Below are positions 15,806 through 24,064 of a DNA stretch of 32,307 nucleotides, one piece after another. The stretch comes from an uncultured Bacteroidales bacterium. GTDB taxonomy: Bacteria > Bacteroidota > Bacteroidia > Bacteroidales > Bacteroidaceae. The stretch lies in the NCBI GenBank assembly GCA_902782245.1, contig CACZMI010000019.1, forward strand, positions 1-32,307, read 5' to 3'. The notes below the pieces were generated by a model. It saw only the letters and a list, made by a program, of their open reading frames with translations, was not told the DNA's origin and did not search any database. A program made the position numbers and the translations under genes. The stretch's first letter is position 1, and every line of letters begins with the position of its first letter.

Positions 15806-17221
15806 TTATTGATATTGGAAACAGCCCGCATCTGCCCCTGTGGCAGGTCTCGGAACTCCCGCCAGGTCAACCGGCCAGTCCGCCCCGAGATGGTCGGCAA
15901 TGCCACGTGCAGGCGACAGCGAATCCAGCGCAAACACTGAGCGGTATCCGTGCATGGTGCGGTCACGGAAATTGTATGGTCCGAATATATCCCCCTCGCG
16001 GTCCTCAAAAACCACGCCGGTGTATCGGGTATCGGTGGTATCCCTTACCATCAGCAGCGAATGGCTTATGCTGTAAGGAGCCTTGTCCCTGACCGAATCA
16101 GCCAGCAGGGTGACAAACTCCTGCTCATGACGGCCGGTAATTATGCAATTGCTGAACGATGCCTCCCGGAGCGGCACATAACCATCACCACTCCTGTCGG
16201 TAATAAGCACTGCCTGAGCCCCTATACTCCACATGGAGAATCCGGCAATAGTGCAGAAAGTAAACCGTGACCATCCGCCCGTAATGTCCACACAAGTTAC
16301 GCCCGCATTGGTAATCTGAGAGTTAGCCACCTCTATGCGGCAGTCTGTAGCCTGTATGCCGTTACCGTCTACATTATGGATTATGCTGGAAATCACACTC
16401 AGTTTCAACAGGTCAGAACCGGCGCTGTCGGCTATTACGCCCCACTGCCCGCCGTGAATGTCACACCACTCCAGACGATTGCCGTAACTGCCGCCGCGCA
16501 GTCTTATTCCGCCCCACTGTCCGGCCAGGTCATCGTACTTCAGATCCTGCAGCATATAGTCCAGACGGTCGCCGCGCATCATAATGACACTGTCCACGGT
16601 TCCCTTGGCCACCAGCCGGCCCGCCACGTCAAGCACCGCATCTTTATGGAAATAGAGTCTGGTTCCGGGAGCAAGCGTCAGGGTTGCGCCTTCTGCCACA
16701 TAGAGACTGTCAAAGATCAGGTAAGGCAACGCAGAATCCAAAAGCGTATCGGCCTCTATCCGTTTACCCCGCAGCCTTACTGCATTCATGCCATAGGCCT
16801 TCAGATGCACGTTCTGTACAGCCCCGCTCTCCAGCACAAACCTTATTGAATCAAGTGCCTGCATTATATCCGGCTGTCCGGTCTGCTCCATATTTACCGA
16901 TACGAAACAGAACAGGCTGTCATGAGCCGGAATCTCCAAACCGGTAATGACCGCCCCGCCCTCACCGTCCAGATTCATACGGAACGGGCTGGATGTACCT
17001 GCACCCATCAGTGCGTCAAACCTGATACCCATATCATTCTGATTGTAAATCATGAATTGGGCCGATGCCGACGCCACACCTGCAAAAACGGTGTCAAAGC
17101 ACACCGTATCTGCACTGAATTCCAGCACGTAATCCTTATCGGCACTGAATTTCCAGTCATCCGTGCATGACCACACAGCCAGCATCGGGAGCAGCAGATT
17201 CATCAACCGGAATCGTTTCAT
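15806..17221 (-). CDS. lipoprotein with right-handed beta-helix domain
   Basis: This 471-residue protein starts MKRFRLMNLLLPMLAVWSC, a lipoprotein signal peptide with Cys19. Residues of about 30-140 look like a beta-sandwich (SADTVCFDTVFAGVASASAQ), a pattern seen in choice-of-anchor-type modules. From about 170 the chain has repeated short beta-coil units with G, N and D turns (LEWCDIHGGQWGVIADS, QATDCRIEVANSQITNAG), typical of a right-handed parallel beta-helix of the kind found in polysaccharide-binding or lyase proteins. No lyase active site is evident. It is upstream of the EEP gene with an 8-nt gap. It is probably a cell-surface or periplasmic glycan-interacting lipoprotein. Confidence 0.75.
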   Translation of the reverse strand: MKRFRLMNLLLPMLAVWSCTDDWKFSADKDYVLEFSADTVCFDTVFAGVASASAQFMIYNQNDMGIRFDALMGAGTSSPFRMNLDGEGGAVITGLEIPAHDSLFCFVSVNMEQTGQPDIMQALDSIRFVLESGAVQNVHLKAYGMNAVRLRGKRIEADTLLDSALPYLIFDSLYVAEGATLTLAPGTRLYFHKDAVLDVAGRLVAKGTVDSVIMMRGDRLDYMLQDLKYDDLAGQWGGIRLRGGSYGNRLEWCDIHGGQWGVIADSAGSDLLKLSVISSIIHNVDGNGIQATDCRIEVANSQITNAGVTCVDITGGWSRFTFCTIAGFSMWSIGAQAVLITDRSGDGYVPLREASFSNCIITGRHEQEFVTLLADSVRDKAPYSISHSLLMVRDTTDTRYTGVVFEDREGDIFGPYNFRDRTMHGYRSVFALDSLSPARGIADHLGADWPVDLAGVPRPATGADAGCFQYQ

Positions 17222-17278
17222 ATAGCGTTCATCATCGTTTTGGTACGCTAAGATAAAACGTAAATCGCAAATAAAAAG

Positions 17279-17286
17279 TATCTTTG
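17279..17286 (+). promoter_or_regulatory. -7 box immediately upstream of the BASS transporter
   Basis: TATCTTTG matches TAnnTTTG fully. It ends 9 nt before the ATG at 17296, so the transcript would have almost no leader. There is no clear -33 TTTG. Confidence 0.5.
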
Positions 17287-17295
17287 CCGCCCGAA

Positions 17296-18270
17296 ATGAA
17301 AAGCAGATTCATCAAATTCCTCAAGGACTGGATGCTGGTGATAGGAATGATCTCCGGTGCGAGCGCCTATCTCATATACGCACAGATTCCCTCCATACAT
17401 ACCGCCGGACCTGTTCTGGAGGCCATATGCCGCCGCACTCAGCCCATACTGCTTTTCCTTATGCTGTTCATCAGTTTCAGCCGCATAGAGCCCCGTCAGC
17501 TCAAATTCAAACGCTGGCATATACGCAACCTGGCATTACAGGTCTCCGTCTTCCTGATTCTCTGCTTCACGGTAATATGGGCCATGCACAGCAATACCGC
17601 TGCTGCCGTATGGATACTCCGTCACCGTGTTCTCTTTGAAACAGGCATGCTCTGCATGATATGCCCCACCGCCACGGCATGCGCAGTGGTTACCGGCAAA
17701 CTGGGTGGTGATATGGCACAGGTGGTCATGTACACCATAATCATCAATCTGGCAGTATCGGTTGTGGTACCGCTCACCGTACCGCTGCTCTATCCGCAGG
17801 CCGGAATAACGTTCATAGCCGCATTCAGCCGCATATTGGCCAAGGTATTTCCGCTGCTCATCCTGCCCTGCCTGGCAGCATGGACGGTACGCTGGCTCAT
17901 GCCCAGGTTCCATAATTGGTTGGCATCCATGATAAACCTGAGTTTCTATCTGTGGAGCGTAGCCCTGACACTGGCCATACTTATGAGCACACGCGCCATC
18001 ATACACAGCCGCTGCAACATGCTCACCCTTATCGGCATAGCTCTTGTCTCCCTGCTCTGCTGCATATTCCAGTTCGCCGTAGGGCGGCGCACAGGACGCA
18101 GGGAGGGCAGCCGCATAGAGGCCAGCCAGGCATTCGGACAGAAAAACACCGTATTCGGAATCTGGATGGGCTACACCTTCTGGAATCCGCTGGTATCGGT
18201 AGCAGGCGGCTTCTACACCATCTGGCACAACATCCACAACACAAGGCAGTTGTATAAAGCCAAGAAATAA
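17296..18270 (+). CDS. bile acid:sodium symporter (BASS) family transporter
   Basis: I use the ATG at 17296; a TTG four codons upstream lies inside the -7 box and cannot be the start if that box is used. The product is about 324 residues and highly hydrophobic, with around nine or ten transmembrane helices. BASS features are the central ICPTATACAVVTGKLGGD stretch, equivalent to the first sodium-site crossover, and SQAFGQKNTVFGIWMG late in the chain, equivalent to the second crossover. Family members move bile acids, pantoate, pyruvate or other organic anions with sodium. The substrate cannot be read from sequence. tilS starts 15 nt downstream, but with its own promoter box. Confidence 0.82.
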   Translation: MKSRFIKFLKDWMLVIGMISGASAYLIYAQIPSIHTAGPVLEAICRRTQPILLFLMLFISFSRIEPRQLKFKRWHIRNLALQVSVFLILCFTVIWAMHSNTAAAVWILRHRVLFETGMLCMICPTATACAVVTGKLGGDMAQVVMYTIIINLAVSVVVPLTVPLLYPQAGITFIAAFSRILAKVFPLLILPCLAAWTVRWLMPRFHNWLASMINLSFYLWSVALTLAILMSTRAIIHSRCNMLTLIGIALVSLLCCIFQFAVGRRTGRREGSRIEASQAFGQKNTVFGIWMGYTFWNPLVSVAGGFYTIWHNIHNTRQLYKAKK

Positions 18271-18271
18271 C

Positions 18272-18279
18272 TACTTTTG
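18272..18279 (+). promoter_or_regulatory. -7 box immediately upstream of tilS
   Basis: TACTTTTG matches TAnnTTTG, and a GTTG (18249-18252) lies 19 nt upstream in place of the -33 TTTG, inside the 3' end of the transporter gene. The box ends 5 nt before the tilS ATG at 18285, which implies a leaderless or nearly leaderless mRNA. Confidence 0.5.
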
Positions 18280-18284
18280 CAGTG

Positions 18285-19619
18285 ATGCAATTCACGGATA
18301 AGGTAAAGGAGTTCATCAGCAGCAACGCGCTACTGAAGGAAGGTGCACACGTAATCGTGGGCCTAAGCGGAGGTGCCGACAGTACCGCTCTGCTCATGGT
18401 ATTGCTCCGCCTTGGTTACCGCTGCACGGCTGTCCACTGCAACTTCCACCTGCGCGGTGCCGAGAGCGACCGTGACCAGCAGTTCGCAACCGACCTGTGC
18501 AAAAAACTTGGAGTGAAACTTGAAGTCTGCAGTTACGACACCAAGGCATACGCAGCAGAGCACGGAATATCCATAGAGATGGCCGCCCGTGAACTCCGTT
18601 ACGCCGACTTTGAACGGATCATGAATGAAGCCGGAGCCGATGCCATATGCATAGCCCACCACCGTGACGACTCCGTAGAGACCGTCCTGCTCAACCTGAT
18701 CCGCGGTACCGGAATCAAAGGCCTTACCGGCATCAAACCCCGTAACGGCCACATCATCCGTCCGCTGCTGTGCGTATCACGTCAGGAAATTGAGGATTGG
18801 CTCCATAAAGAAGGCCAGCCCTACATCACCGACAGCACCAACCTTGAGACCGACTACACACGCAACAAGATCCGTCTGCAACTGCTGCCCCTGATGCGCG
18901 CCATCAACCCCGATGCCGACAACGCCATCACCTTGACTGCCGCCCACCTGCAGGAATCATACGCCATCTACCGTAACGCAGTTGACAATGCCCTGGACAC
19001 CATAGTCACAAAGGCCGATGACGGATTCACAATTGACATCCCGCAACTGCTCAGGCAGCCCTCCGTCAGCGCAGTCCTGTTTGAGATACTCTCACCGTTA
19101 GGTTTCAATAGCGCCCAGATTAATGACGTGGCAGTATCGGCCCATGCTCAGCCCGGACTCAGATTCCGCTCAGCCACTCATGAAATCATCAAAGGACGCA
19201 ATGAGTTCTGTGTCCGTAAGCTTTCATCAGACCGGTTTGAGCCAATTGTAATGGATATTCAGCCCGGCAACTCGGTTATTCTGCCCGATGGCCGCACCTT
19301 AAGCATCAGCACAGCTCCTGCCGGAACGCCCATATCCAAAAATCCTGACATTGCCACATTTGACGCATCCCTGCTCATGGGAGGCAGTCTTACCATACGC
19401 CCCTGGGCCGCCGGTGACTCATTCATTCCCTTCGGCATGAAAGGACGCAAACTTGTAAGTGATTTTCTTACCGACATCAAAACAAGCCCCGCAGAGCGCA
19501 GAAACCGCCTCGTAGTATCTTTTAACAAAGATATCATCTGGGTATTGGGGTACCGCACCGACAACCGCTACCGCGTTACTAAACAGACCGCTACCCAGCT
19601 CATCCTGAGCCTCATTTAA
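18285..19619 (+). CDS. tilS: tRNA(Ile)-lysidine synthase
   Basis: This cytosolic enzyme of about 444 residues has an N-terminal PP-loop ATPase domain: VGLSGGADSTALL, then VHCNFHLRGAESDRD, and AHHRDDSVETVLLNLIRGTG. A C-terminal TilS domain follows (GDSFIPFGMKGRKLVSDFLTD). TilS uses ATP to attach lysine to C34 of tRNA-Ile(CAU), so that the tRNA reads AUA and is charged with isoleucine. It is essential in most bacteria. Start choice: the GTG one codon upstream (18282) is less likely than the ATG. It lies just downstream of the BASS gene with its own -7 box. Confidence 0.95.
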   Translation: MQFTDKVKEFISSNALLKEGAHVIVGLSGGADSTALLMVLLRLGYRCTAVHCNFHLRGAESDRDQQFATDLCKKLGVKLEVCSYDTKAYAAEHGISIEMAARELRYADFERIMNEAGADAICIAHHRDDSVETVLLNLIRGTGIKGLTGIKPRNGHIIRPLLCVSRQEIEDWLHKEGQPYITDSTNLETDYTRNKIRLQLLPLMRAINPDADNAITLTAAHLQESYAIYRNAVDNALDTIVTKADDGFTIDIPQLLRQPSVSAVLFEILSPLGFNSAQINDVAVSAHAQPGLRFRSATHEIIKGRNEFCVRKLSSDRFEPIVMDIQPGNSVILPDGRTLSISTAPAGTPISKNPDIATFDASLLMGGSLTIRPWAAGDSFIPFGMKGRKLVSDFLTDIKTSPAERRNRLVVSFNKDIIWVLGYRTDNRYRVTKQTATQLILSLI

Positions 19620-19692
19620 GCCAAATAGACACAATTTTTCAACAATTCGTAATATTAATCTAAATAAATATTACGTTATAATTATTAATTGT

Positions 19693-19700
19693 TAACTTTG
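19693..19700 (+). promoter_or_regulatory. -7 box of the repeat lipoprotein operon
   Basis: TAACTTTG followed by CG is a full TAnnTTTG match in an AT-rich stretch. It leaves a leader of about 85-90 nt before the ATG at 19795. The 175-nt gap between tilS and this gene holds no other recognisable element. Confidence 0.5.
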
Positions 19701-19794
19701 CGCCACAATAGTACTTAAAAAGGGCCAATAAATGGACTATAATTCGACATACAACAATTTTAATCAACCTAATTTTCCACAAATCATTTTATTT

Positions 19795-22700
19795 ATGAAA
19801 CAGAAACTGTTTGGAGCAGCCTCATTGGTTGCGTTCATTCTGTTTGGAGCATCATGCTCTAACCAGGAACAGTCAGAGTTCAATCTGGACTCTGTTAAGC
19901 AGCAGGTTACAATCTCTGCTACAGTGACTTACAGCACAGGCGTTGATGTAAACGCCACAAGCTATTCTATCGTAAACTCAAAGCCTGCTGCAGGTCGTAG
20001 GGTATTCATCGAGGTTCCCTACGCTCAGTATTCAGCAGCCGCTGCTGCAGGCAACAAGATTTTTGAGACAGTAACCGATGAGAACGGTAAGTTCTCAATC
20101 ACCATCCCCACCAAGAGTACCGGTATCACAGGTACAATCCGTATGGAGGAGTTCACCGATGTTTACCGCACCTATGAGAAGATGGACGCCGACGGCAAGC
20201 CCGTATTCAAATCAGAACTCCGCAACTACGATTTTACTTACAATTTCGCACCAAACGCTCTTAAGCCCGGCGGTCTCCAGTTCCCCGAGGAACTTGTTTA
20301 CAACAGCAAAAAGATTGACGTAGACCAGTTCTCAAACAACGTGACAATGACCGGTAAGGTTAACCTGGCTTATGAAACAGGTTTCCGCAAGGGTGACTTC
20401 AAGGCCGCCAGCAAGGCTACCGTCGAGTTTACCGTTGTTTACGACTACGGCACACCCGCCGCTCTTGAGCTCAAGTTCGGTACCACAACCGACGCTCAGG
20501 GTAACTACTCAATCTCACTGCCCGTCAAGTCTCTGGCCGACGGTTTCCATATCACAGGCCTCAAGGTTCTGGGTATTGGCGACAGCCAGTTCACTCACTA
20601 TGACACAGACTCAACAACAGTTAAGGTTTACGGCGCATACGAGCTGATGAACTTTGGTAACACTGCAGGTGTAGGCGGTCTCAACTTTGCCAACATTATT
20701 GAGGGTGTAACCTACAACCTGGGTTCACAGAACCTTCTGTTCACACCTTACTACAATGCAGGTGTAACCGATGCCGCTAACGCCAAGCCCGATAACTGGG
20801 ATGACAATCTGATTGGTTGGGCAGCCGGTATGACAGGTTTCGATGAGTCATACTCCAAGACCGCCACTCTGACCGGTAAGGTTTACATGCCTTATCTGGT
20901 ATCATTCGGCGAGGCCGCATACCGCAACGAGCCTCAGACCATCGTACTGACCGGTCCCGCCCCCTATGACAACGGTCTCACAGTCATCACCGATGCTCAG
21001 GGTAACTTCAGCGTTGATATTCCCGTACAGGATGACAATGCCATCAACTTTGCAGTTGAGCTGGCCGAGGATGTTCAGCCCTTTGAGTTCATTGACTCCA
21101 AGTCAAAGAAGATAGTTCTCCGCGAGGGTGCTTATGACAACAACACCCAGATAAAGGCCGAAGGTGCCCAGTGGTACGAGCTTGGTGATTTCTACTTCCA
21201 CTACACTCCCGATGGCCTTGAGCAGCCCGCAGAATGGAACAACGACCTGATTGGTTGGTACAAGAGCGCTGATTTTAACGTGCCCGTACAGGTAAAGGGT
21301 AACATACTGTTTGCAGTAGAGACCTCATACGGTACAGGTGAGTATGTAGCACAGACACGCATCGTTGAGGTTTATGATGCCACCAATGACCGCACATTCG
21401 CCATCAAGACAAAGGCCAACGGTGCTTATGACTTCATGATTCCTCTCAAGGATGAGAATGATCAGCCCAACATTTCAATCACATCCGCTACCTATGCAAC
21501 CAATGAGTTCGTTCACTACCCCAAGTACAACGAAGATGCAACCAAACTCATCTCGGGTACATACTCCATCTACAAGACTGTTTATGAAAGCAAGGATGAC
21601 AAGGAGGCATGGAACAACCTTGGTACTCAGTACATGTACATTGATGACACTGACCTTGACCACGCTGTTTCAACCTACAATGACGATCTTGCAGGCTGGT
21701 ACGTTCTGGCCGATGGAAATGATGTAGTTTACAAGAACACCGCCAAGGCAACCGGTAAGGCTCTCAAGGCCGAGGAGACCGGCTTCCTGACAGGTGAATT
21801 CAAGGCTGCAAAGGGCCTGCTCGTAAAACTCACCATCAACCTTTCTGATGATGTTTCCGTACTGACCAACAACTCAGGCGTATTCTCATTCAATGTTCCT
21901 ATCAAGAACGTAGGCGATGAGGCCGATGTTGACGTATCGGCTACCGCTATTGATGTTGAGGACTTCAAGCATTATAAGGATGCATCCGGCAAGACTCAGA
22001 TCCTTGAAGGAACATATACCGGTACAAGCGTAGTTGAGACCGGCGCCGCATGGAACGACCTTGGCACCGTTTACTACGAGTTCTCTCCCGCCACCGGCTT
22101 TGCCATGTGGAACAATTACGCCCAGTATATAGCAGGTTGGGCCTACAAGAAGGGATACAATGTAAAGAAGGCTGTTACCGGTTCTGCCATGCTGTCAGTT
22201 GAGGACGGTTTCCGTGTAGGTCATTATGAGGCCGCCAAGAACCTTCCCGTCAAGATTACAGCCGGTGGCATTACCTATGTAGCCCCCACTGACAACGAGG
22301 GTAACTGGAGTATTGACGTTCTGCAGCAGTTTGCTGATGACGAGTATTCTGTAACATGGAACACAGCCAGCTTTGATATTGAAGACCTGGGTCTGACATT
22401 CACACACTATCGTAACCCCGGATCAGAGGCCACAATGGATCTTGAGGGTGAATATGACTACAATGGCGATGTCAATCCTTCAAGCAACTGGTATGAGAAG
22501 GGAACCCGTTACTACATCTTCGATCCGGACGGCTCACCCAAGAACTGGGAGACTGACCTTTACGGCTGGGCCGTTTGGGGCGCAGATGAGAAGACCACTC
22601 TTACCATTGAGGGTAACATCAAGAAGGCCGCCGAGGTATTCAAGGCTGGTACCGCTCAGGAGACATGGGTTAACGCAGCCAACGCTCTTGCTGACGTAAC

Positions 22701-23049
22701 AGTCGGTTCAAACACATTCAAGGTTGTAACCAACGGAAGTGGTAAGTTCACCGTACAGATCAAGGTTAAGGAACAGCCCGATAACGTTACTGTTACCGTT
22801 TCGCCCGACGACATCAAGGAGACCGCCTTCCAGCACTGGACTGACCAGTCTGATAACGGCACAAAGAAGGCTGTCCCCGGCACATTCAAGTCTGCAGACA
22901 ATGTATCTTCAACAGTAGTATCCAAGTCTGGTTCTACAACAAGATATCCGCTTGAGCACTCTGCCAAGATGACCTTTAAGCCGGATGATGGTTCACTGAC
23001 CGGTTGGGGTTCATACGACTGGAGTGGTAAGTATGACGATGAGGAATAA
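19795..23049 (+). CDS. large surface lipoprotein of about seven tandem beta-sandwich-like repeats
   Basis: I start at the ATG at 19795, which gives a signal peptide and lipobox (MKQKLFGAASL...FGASC); an in-frame ATG at 19732 would add 21 polar residues in front. The 1084-residue chain is made of repeats of about 140-175 residues. Each has a leading [VT]xG strand, a DxxGxFs-type turn (DENGKFSI, DAQGNYSI, DNEGNWSI), an FxHY motif, a W..LGxxY segment (AWNDLGTVY, AWNNLGTQY), and a closing W..DLxGW (WNNDLIGW, WETDLYGW). The DxxGxF turn recalls carboxypeptidase-regulatory/transthyretin-like modules. I do not recognise the whole repeat. A 299-residue outer-membrane barrel follows 38 nt downstream, so they may form a surface complex. 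There is no enzyme motif. Confidence 0.82.
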   Translation: MKQKLFGAASLVAFILFGASCSNQEQSEFNLDSVKQQVTISATVTYSTGVDVNATSYSIVNSKPAAGRRVFIEVPYAQYSAAAAAGNKIFETVTDENGKFSITIPTKSTGITGTIRMEEFTDVYRTYEKMDADGKPVFKSELRNYDFTYNFAPNALKPGGLQFPEELVYNSKKIDVDQFSNNVTMTGKVNLAYETGFRKGDFKAASKATVEFTVVYDYGTPAALELKFGTTTDAQGNYSISLPVKSLADGFHITGLKVLGIGDSQFTHYDTDSTTVKVYGAYELMNFGNTAGVGGLNFANIIEGVTYNLGSQNLLFTPYYNAGVTDAANAKPDNWDDNLIGWAAGMTGFDESYSKTATLTGKVYMPYLVSFGEAAYRNEPQTIVLTGPAPYDNGLTVITDAQGNFSVDIPVQDDNAINFAVELAEDVQPFEFIDSKSKKIVLREGAYDNNTQIKAEGAQWYELGDFYFHYTPDGLEQPAEWNNDLIGWYKSADFNVPVQVKGNILFAVETSYGTGEYVAQTRIVEVYDATNDRTFAIKTKANGAYDFMIPLKDENDQPNISITSATYATNEFVHYPKYNEDATKLISGTYSIYKTVYESKDDKEAWNNLGTQYMYIDDTDLDHAVSTYNDDLAGWYVLADGNDVVYKNTAKATGKALKAEETGFLTGEFKAAKGLLVKLTINLSDDVSVLTNNSGVFSFNVPIKNVGDEADVDVSATAIDVEDFKHYKDASGKTQILEGTYTGTSVVETGAAWNDLGTVYYEFSPATGFAMWNNYAQYIAGWAYKKGYNVKKAVTGSAMLSVEDGFRVGHYEAAKNLPVKITAGGITYVAPTDNEGNWSIDVLQQFADDEYSVTWNTASFDIEDLGLTFTHYRNPGSEATMDLEGEYDYNGDVNPSSNWYEKGTRYYIFDPDGSPKNWETDLYGWAVWGADEKTTLTIEGNIKKAAEVFKAGTAQETWVNAANALADVTVGSNTFKVVTNGSGKFTVQIKVKEQPDNVTVTVSPDDIKETAFQHWTDQSDNGTKKAVPGTFKSADNVSSTVVSKSGSTTRYPLEHSAKMTFKPDDGSLTGWGSYDWSGKYDDEE
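19909..23046 (+). repeat. protein-level tandem repeat array, about seven diverged units
   Basis: Approximate unit starts are 19909, 20341, 20863, 21286, 21736, 22165 and 22591, a period of about 420-450 nt except for a longer second unit (about 520 nt). The shared closing motif W..DLxGW falls at 20797-20820, 21232-21258, 21673-21699, 22108-22140 and 22546-22570, with a shortened LTGWGSYDW at 22998-23024. The units are diverged at the DNA level, so this is an old duplication, not a recombining direct repeat. Confidence 0.7.
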
Positions 23050-23087
23050 TCTGTCATTCTAACTCAAATATCTAAAAACGATTAGTT

Positions 23088-23987
23088 ATGACAATTAAGA
23101 AAATAACATCTCTTCTGATTCTGTCAGTGCTCCCTCTGGGAGTCCTGACAGCTCAGGAAGACAAAGATTACCTGCCCAAGGCTGGTGATCTGGCAATAGG
23201 AATTGACATGCAGCCCGTTTACAGTTTCTTTGGCAATCTTGCCAATGGTGACGTCGGTAACGGTCTGGGTCAGTTCGGCGGTGAGGATCCTTTCGGTATC
23301 ACAGGCATATCCATCATGGGTAAATATATGCTTGACAAGACCACTGCACTGCGTGTCAATGTAGGTATCAACAAGGATGTTACCAAGACTTACTCATACA
23401 GTAGGGATGATGCGCCAATACTATCCCAATCAAACCCTCTTTCCGAAGCCAAGGTTCAGGACCTCAATAAGTTCAACAGAGCAGGTTACTCTCTGGCAGC
23501 AGGTATTGAGTTCCGCCAAGGTAAGAATCGCATCCAGGGTTACTTTGGTGGTGATGTAGTATTCGGCATTGAGAAGGAGCGTTACCAATTCAGTTACGGA
23601 AACGCTTTGACTGATGCCAACCAGATTCCTACTCGTACAGCATACAACAACGTTCCCGGCGGTTTCCCCAGCGCTCCCAAAATCGCAAACGTAGGATACT
23701 GGACCAGGACATATGCTACTGAGTCATACGCATGCACCGTACTGGCTGGTGTTGCCGGCAGGCTTGGTGTTGAGTATTTCATAGTACCTCAGCTCTCATT
23801 CGGCGGTGAGGTTTCACTTCTGATAGCAGAGAGATTTGAGAAGGGTTCATACACCAAGTCAGAGGGTTACAACCCCACAACTGCACAGGTTGAGACTCAT
23901 ACTGAACTCATGCGTCCCGCTTCAAGCCAGTTCCATATCGGAACCGAGAATCTGGGCGGCAAGCTGTTCATGATGTTCTACTTCTGA
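23088..23987 (+). CDS. outer-membrane beta-barrel protein
   Basis: This 299-residue protein has a signal peptide (MTIKKITSLLILSVLPLGVLTAQE) and alternating amphipathic beta-strands throughout (LRVNVGINKD, SLAAGIEFRQGKNRIQGYFGGDVVFGIE, LAGVAGRLGVEYFIVPQLSFGGEVSLLIAE). It ends in an aromatic residue (MMFYF), as outer-membrane barrels do for BAM recognition. About eight to ten strands are likely. It follows the repeat lipoprotein by 38 nt and is closed by a terminator. The pairing suggests it anchors, exports or is capped by that lipoprotein, but nothing in the sequence fixes its role. Confidence 0.78.
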   Translation: MTIKKITSLLILSVLPLGVLTAQEDKDYLPKAGDLAIGIDMQPVYSFFGNLANGDVGNGLGQFGGEDPFGITGISIMGKYMLDKTTALRVNVGINKDVTKTYSYSRDDAPILSQSNPLSEAKVQDLNKFNRAGYSLAAGIEFRQGKNRIQGYFGGDVVFGIEKERYQFSYGNALTDANQIPTRTAYNNVPGGFPSAPKIANVGYWTRTYATESYACTVLAGVAGRLGVEYFIVPQLSFGGEVSLLIAERFEKGSYTKSEGYNPTTAQVETHTELMRPASSQFHIGTENLGGKLFMMFYF

Positions 23988-24007
23988 TAACAACCTTTAT
24001 CCTGATA

Positions 24008-24042
24008 AAAGCAGGCTGTCCCAAATTTGGACAGCCTGCTTT
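24008..24042 (+). terminator. hairpin terminator overlapping the next promoter
   Basis: The arms 24008-24021 and 24029-24042 form a perfect 14-bp stem with a 7-nt CAAATTT loop, followed by a T-rich tract. It ends the lipoprotein/barrel operon. Its loop and first stem base contain the TTTG used as -33 by the next promoter. Confidence 0.85.
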
Positions 24043-24057
24043 GTTTATGTATCTTTG
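24026..24057 (+). promoter_or_regulatory. full Bacteroidetes sigma-70-type promoter for the LytTR gene
   Basis: TTTG at 24026-24029 and TATCTTTG at 24050-24057 are separated by 20 nt, matching the TTTG-N(19-21)-TAnnTTTG consensus. The ATG at 24065 follows the -7 box by 7 nt, so the leader would be nearly absent. Confidence 0.65.
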
Positions 24058-24064
24058 CGTTCCG

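Noticed and set aside
17536-18237. Open frame of 233 codons on the - strand inside the BASS transporter
   Set aside because: It is antisense to a well-supported membrane protein; the composition is a mirror of hydrophobic codons and no motif is present.
19732-19794. Upstream in-frame ATG for the repeat lipoprotein
   Set aside because: It would put 21 polar residues before a good lipoprotein signal peptide; the ATG at 19795 fits secretion better.
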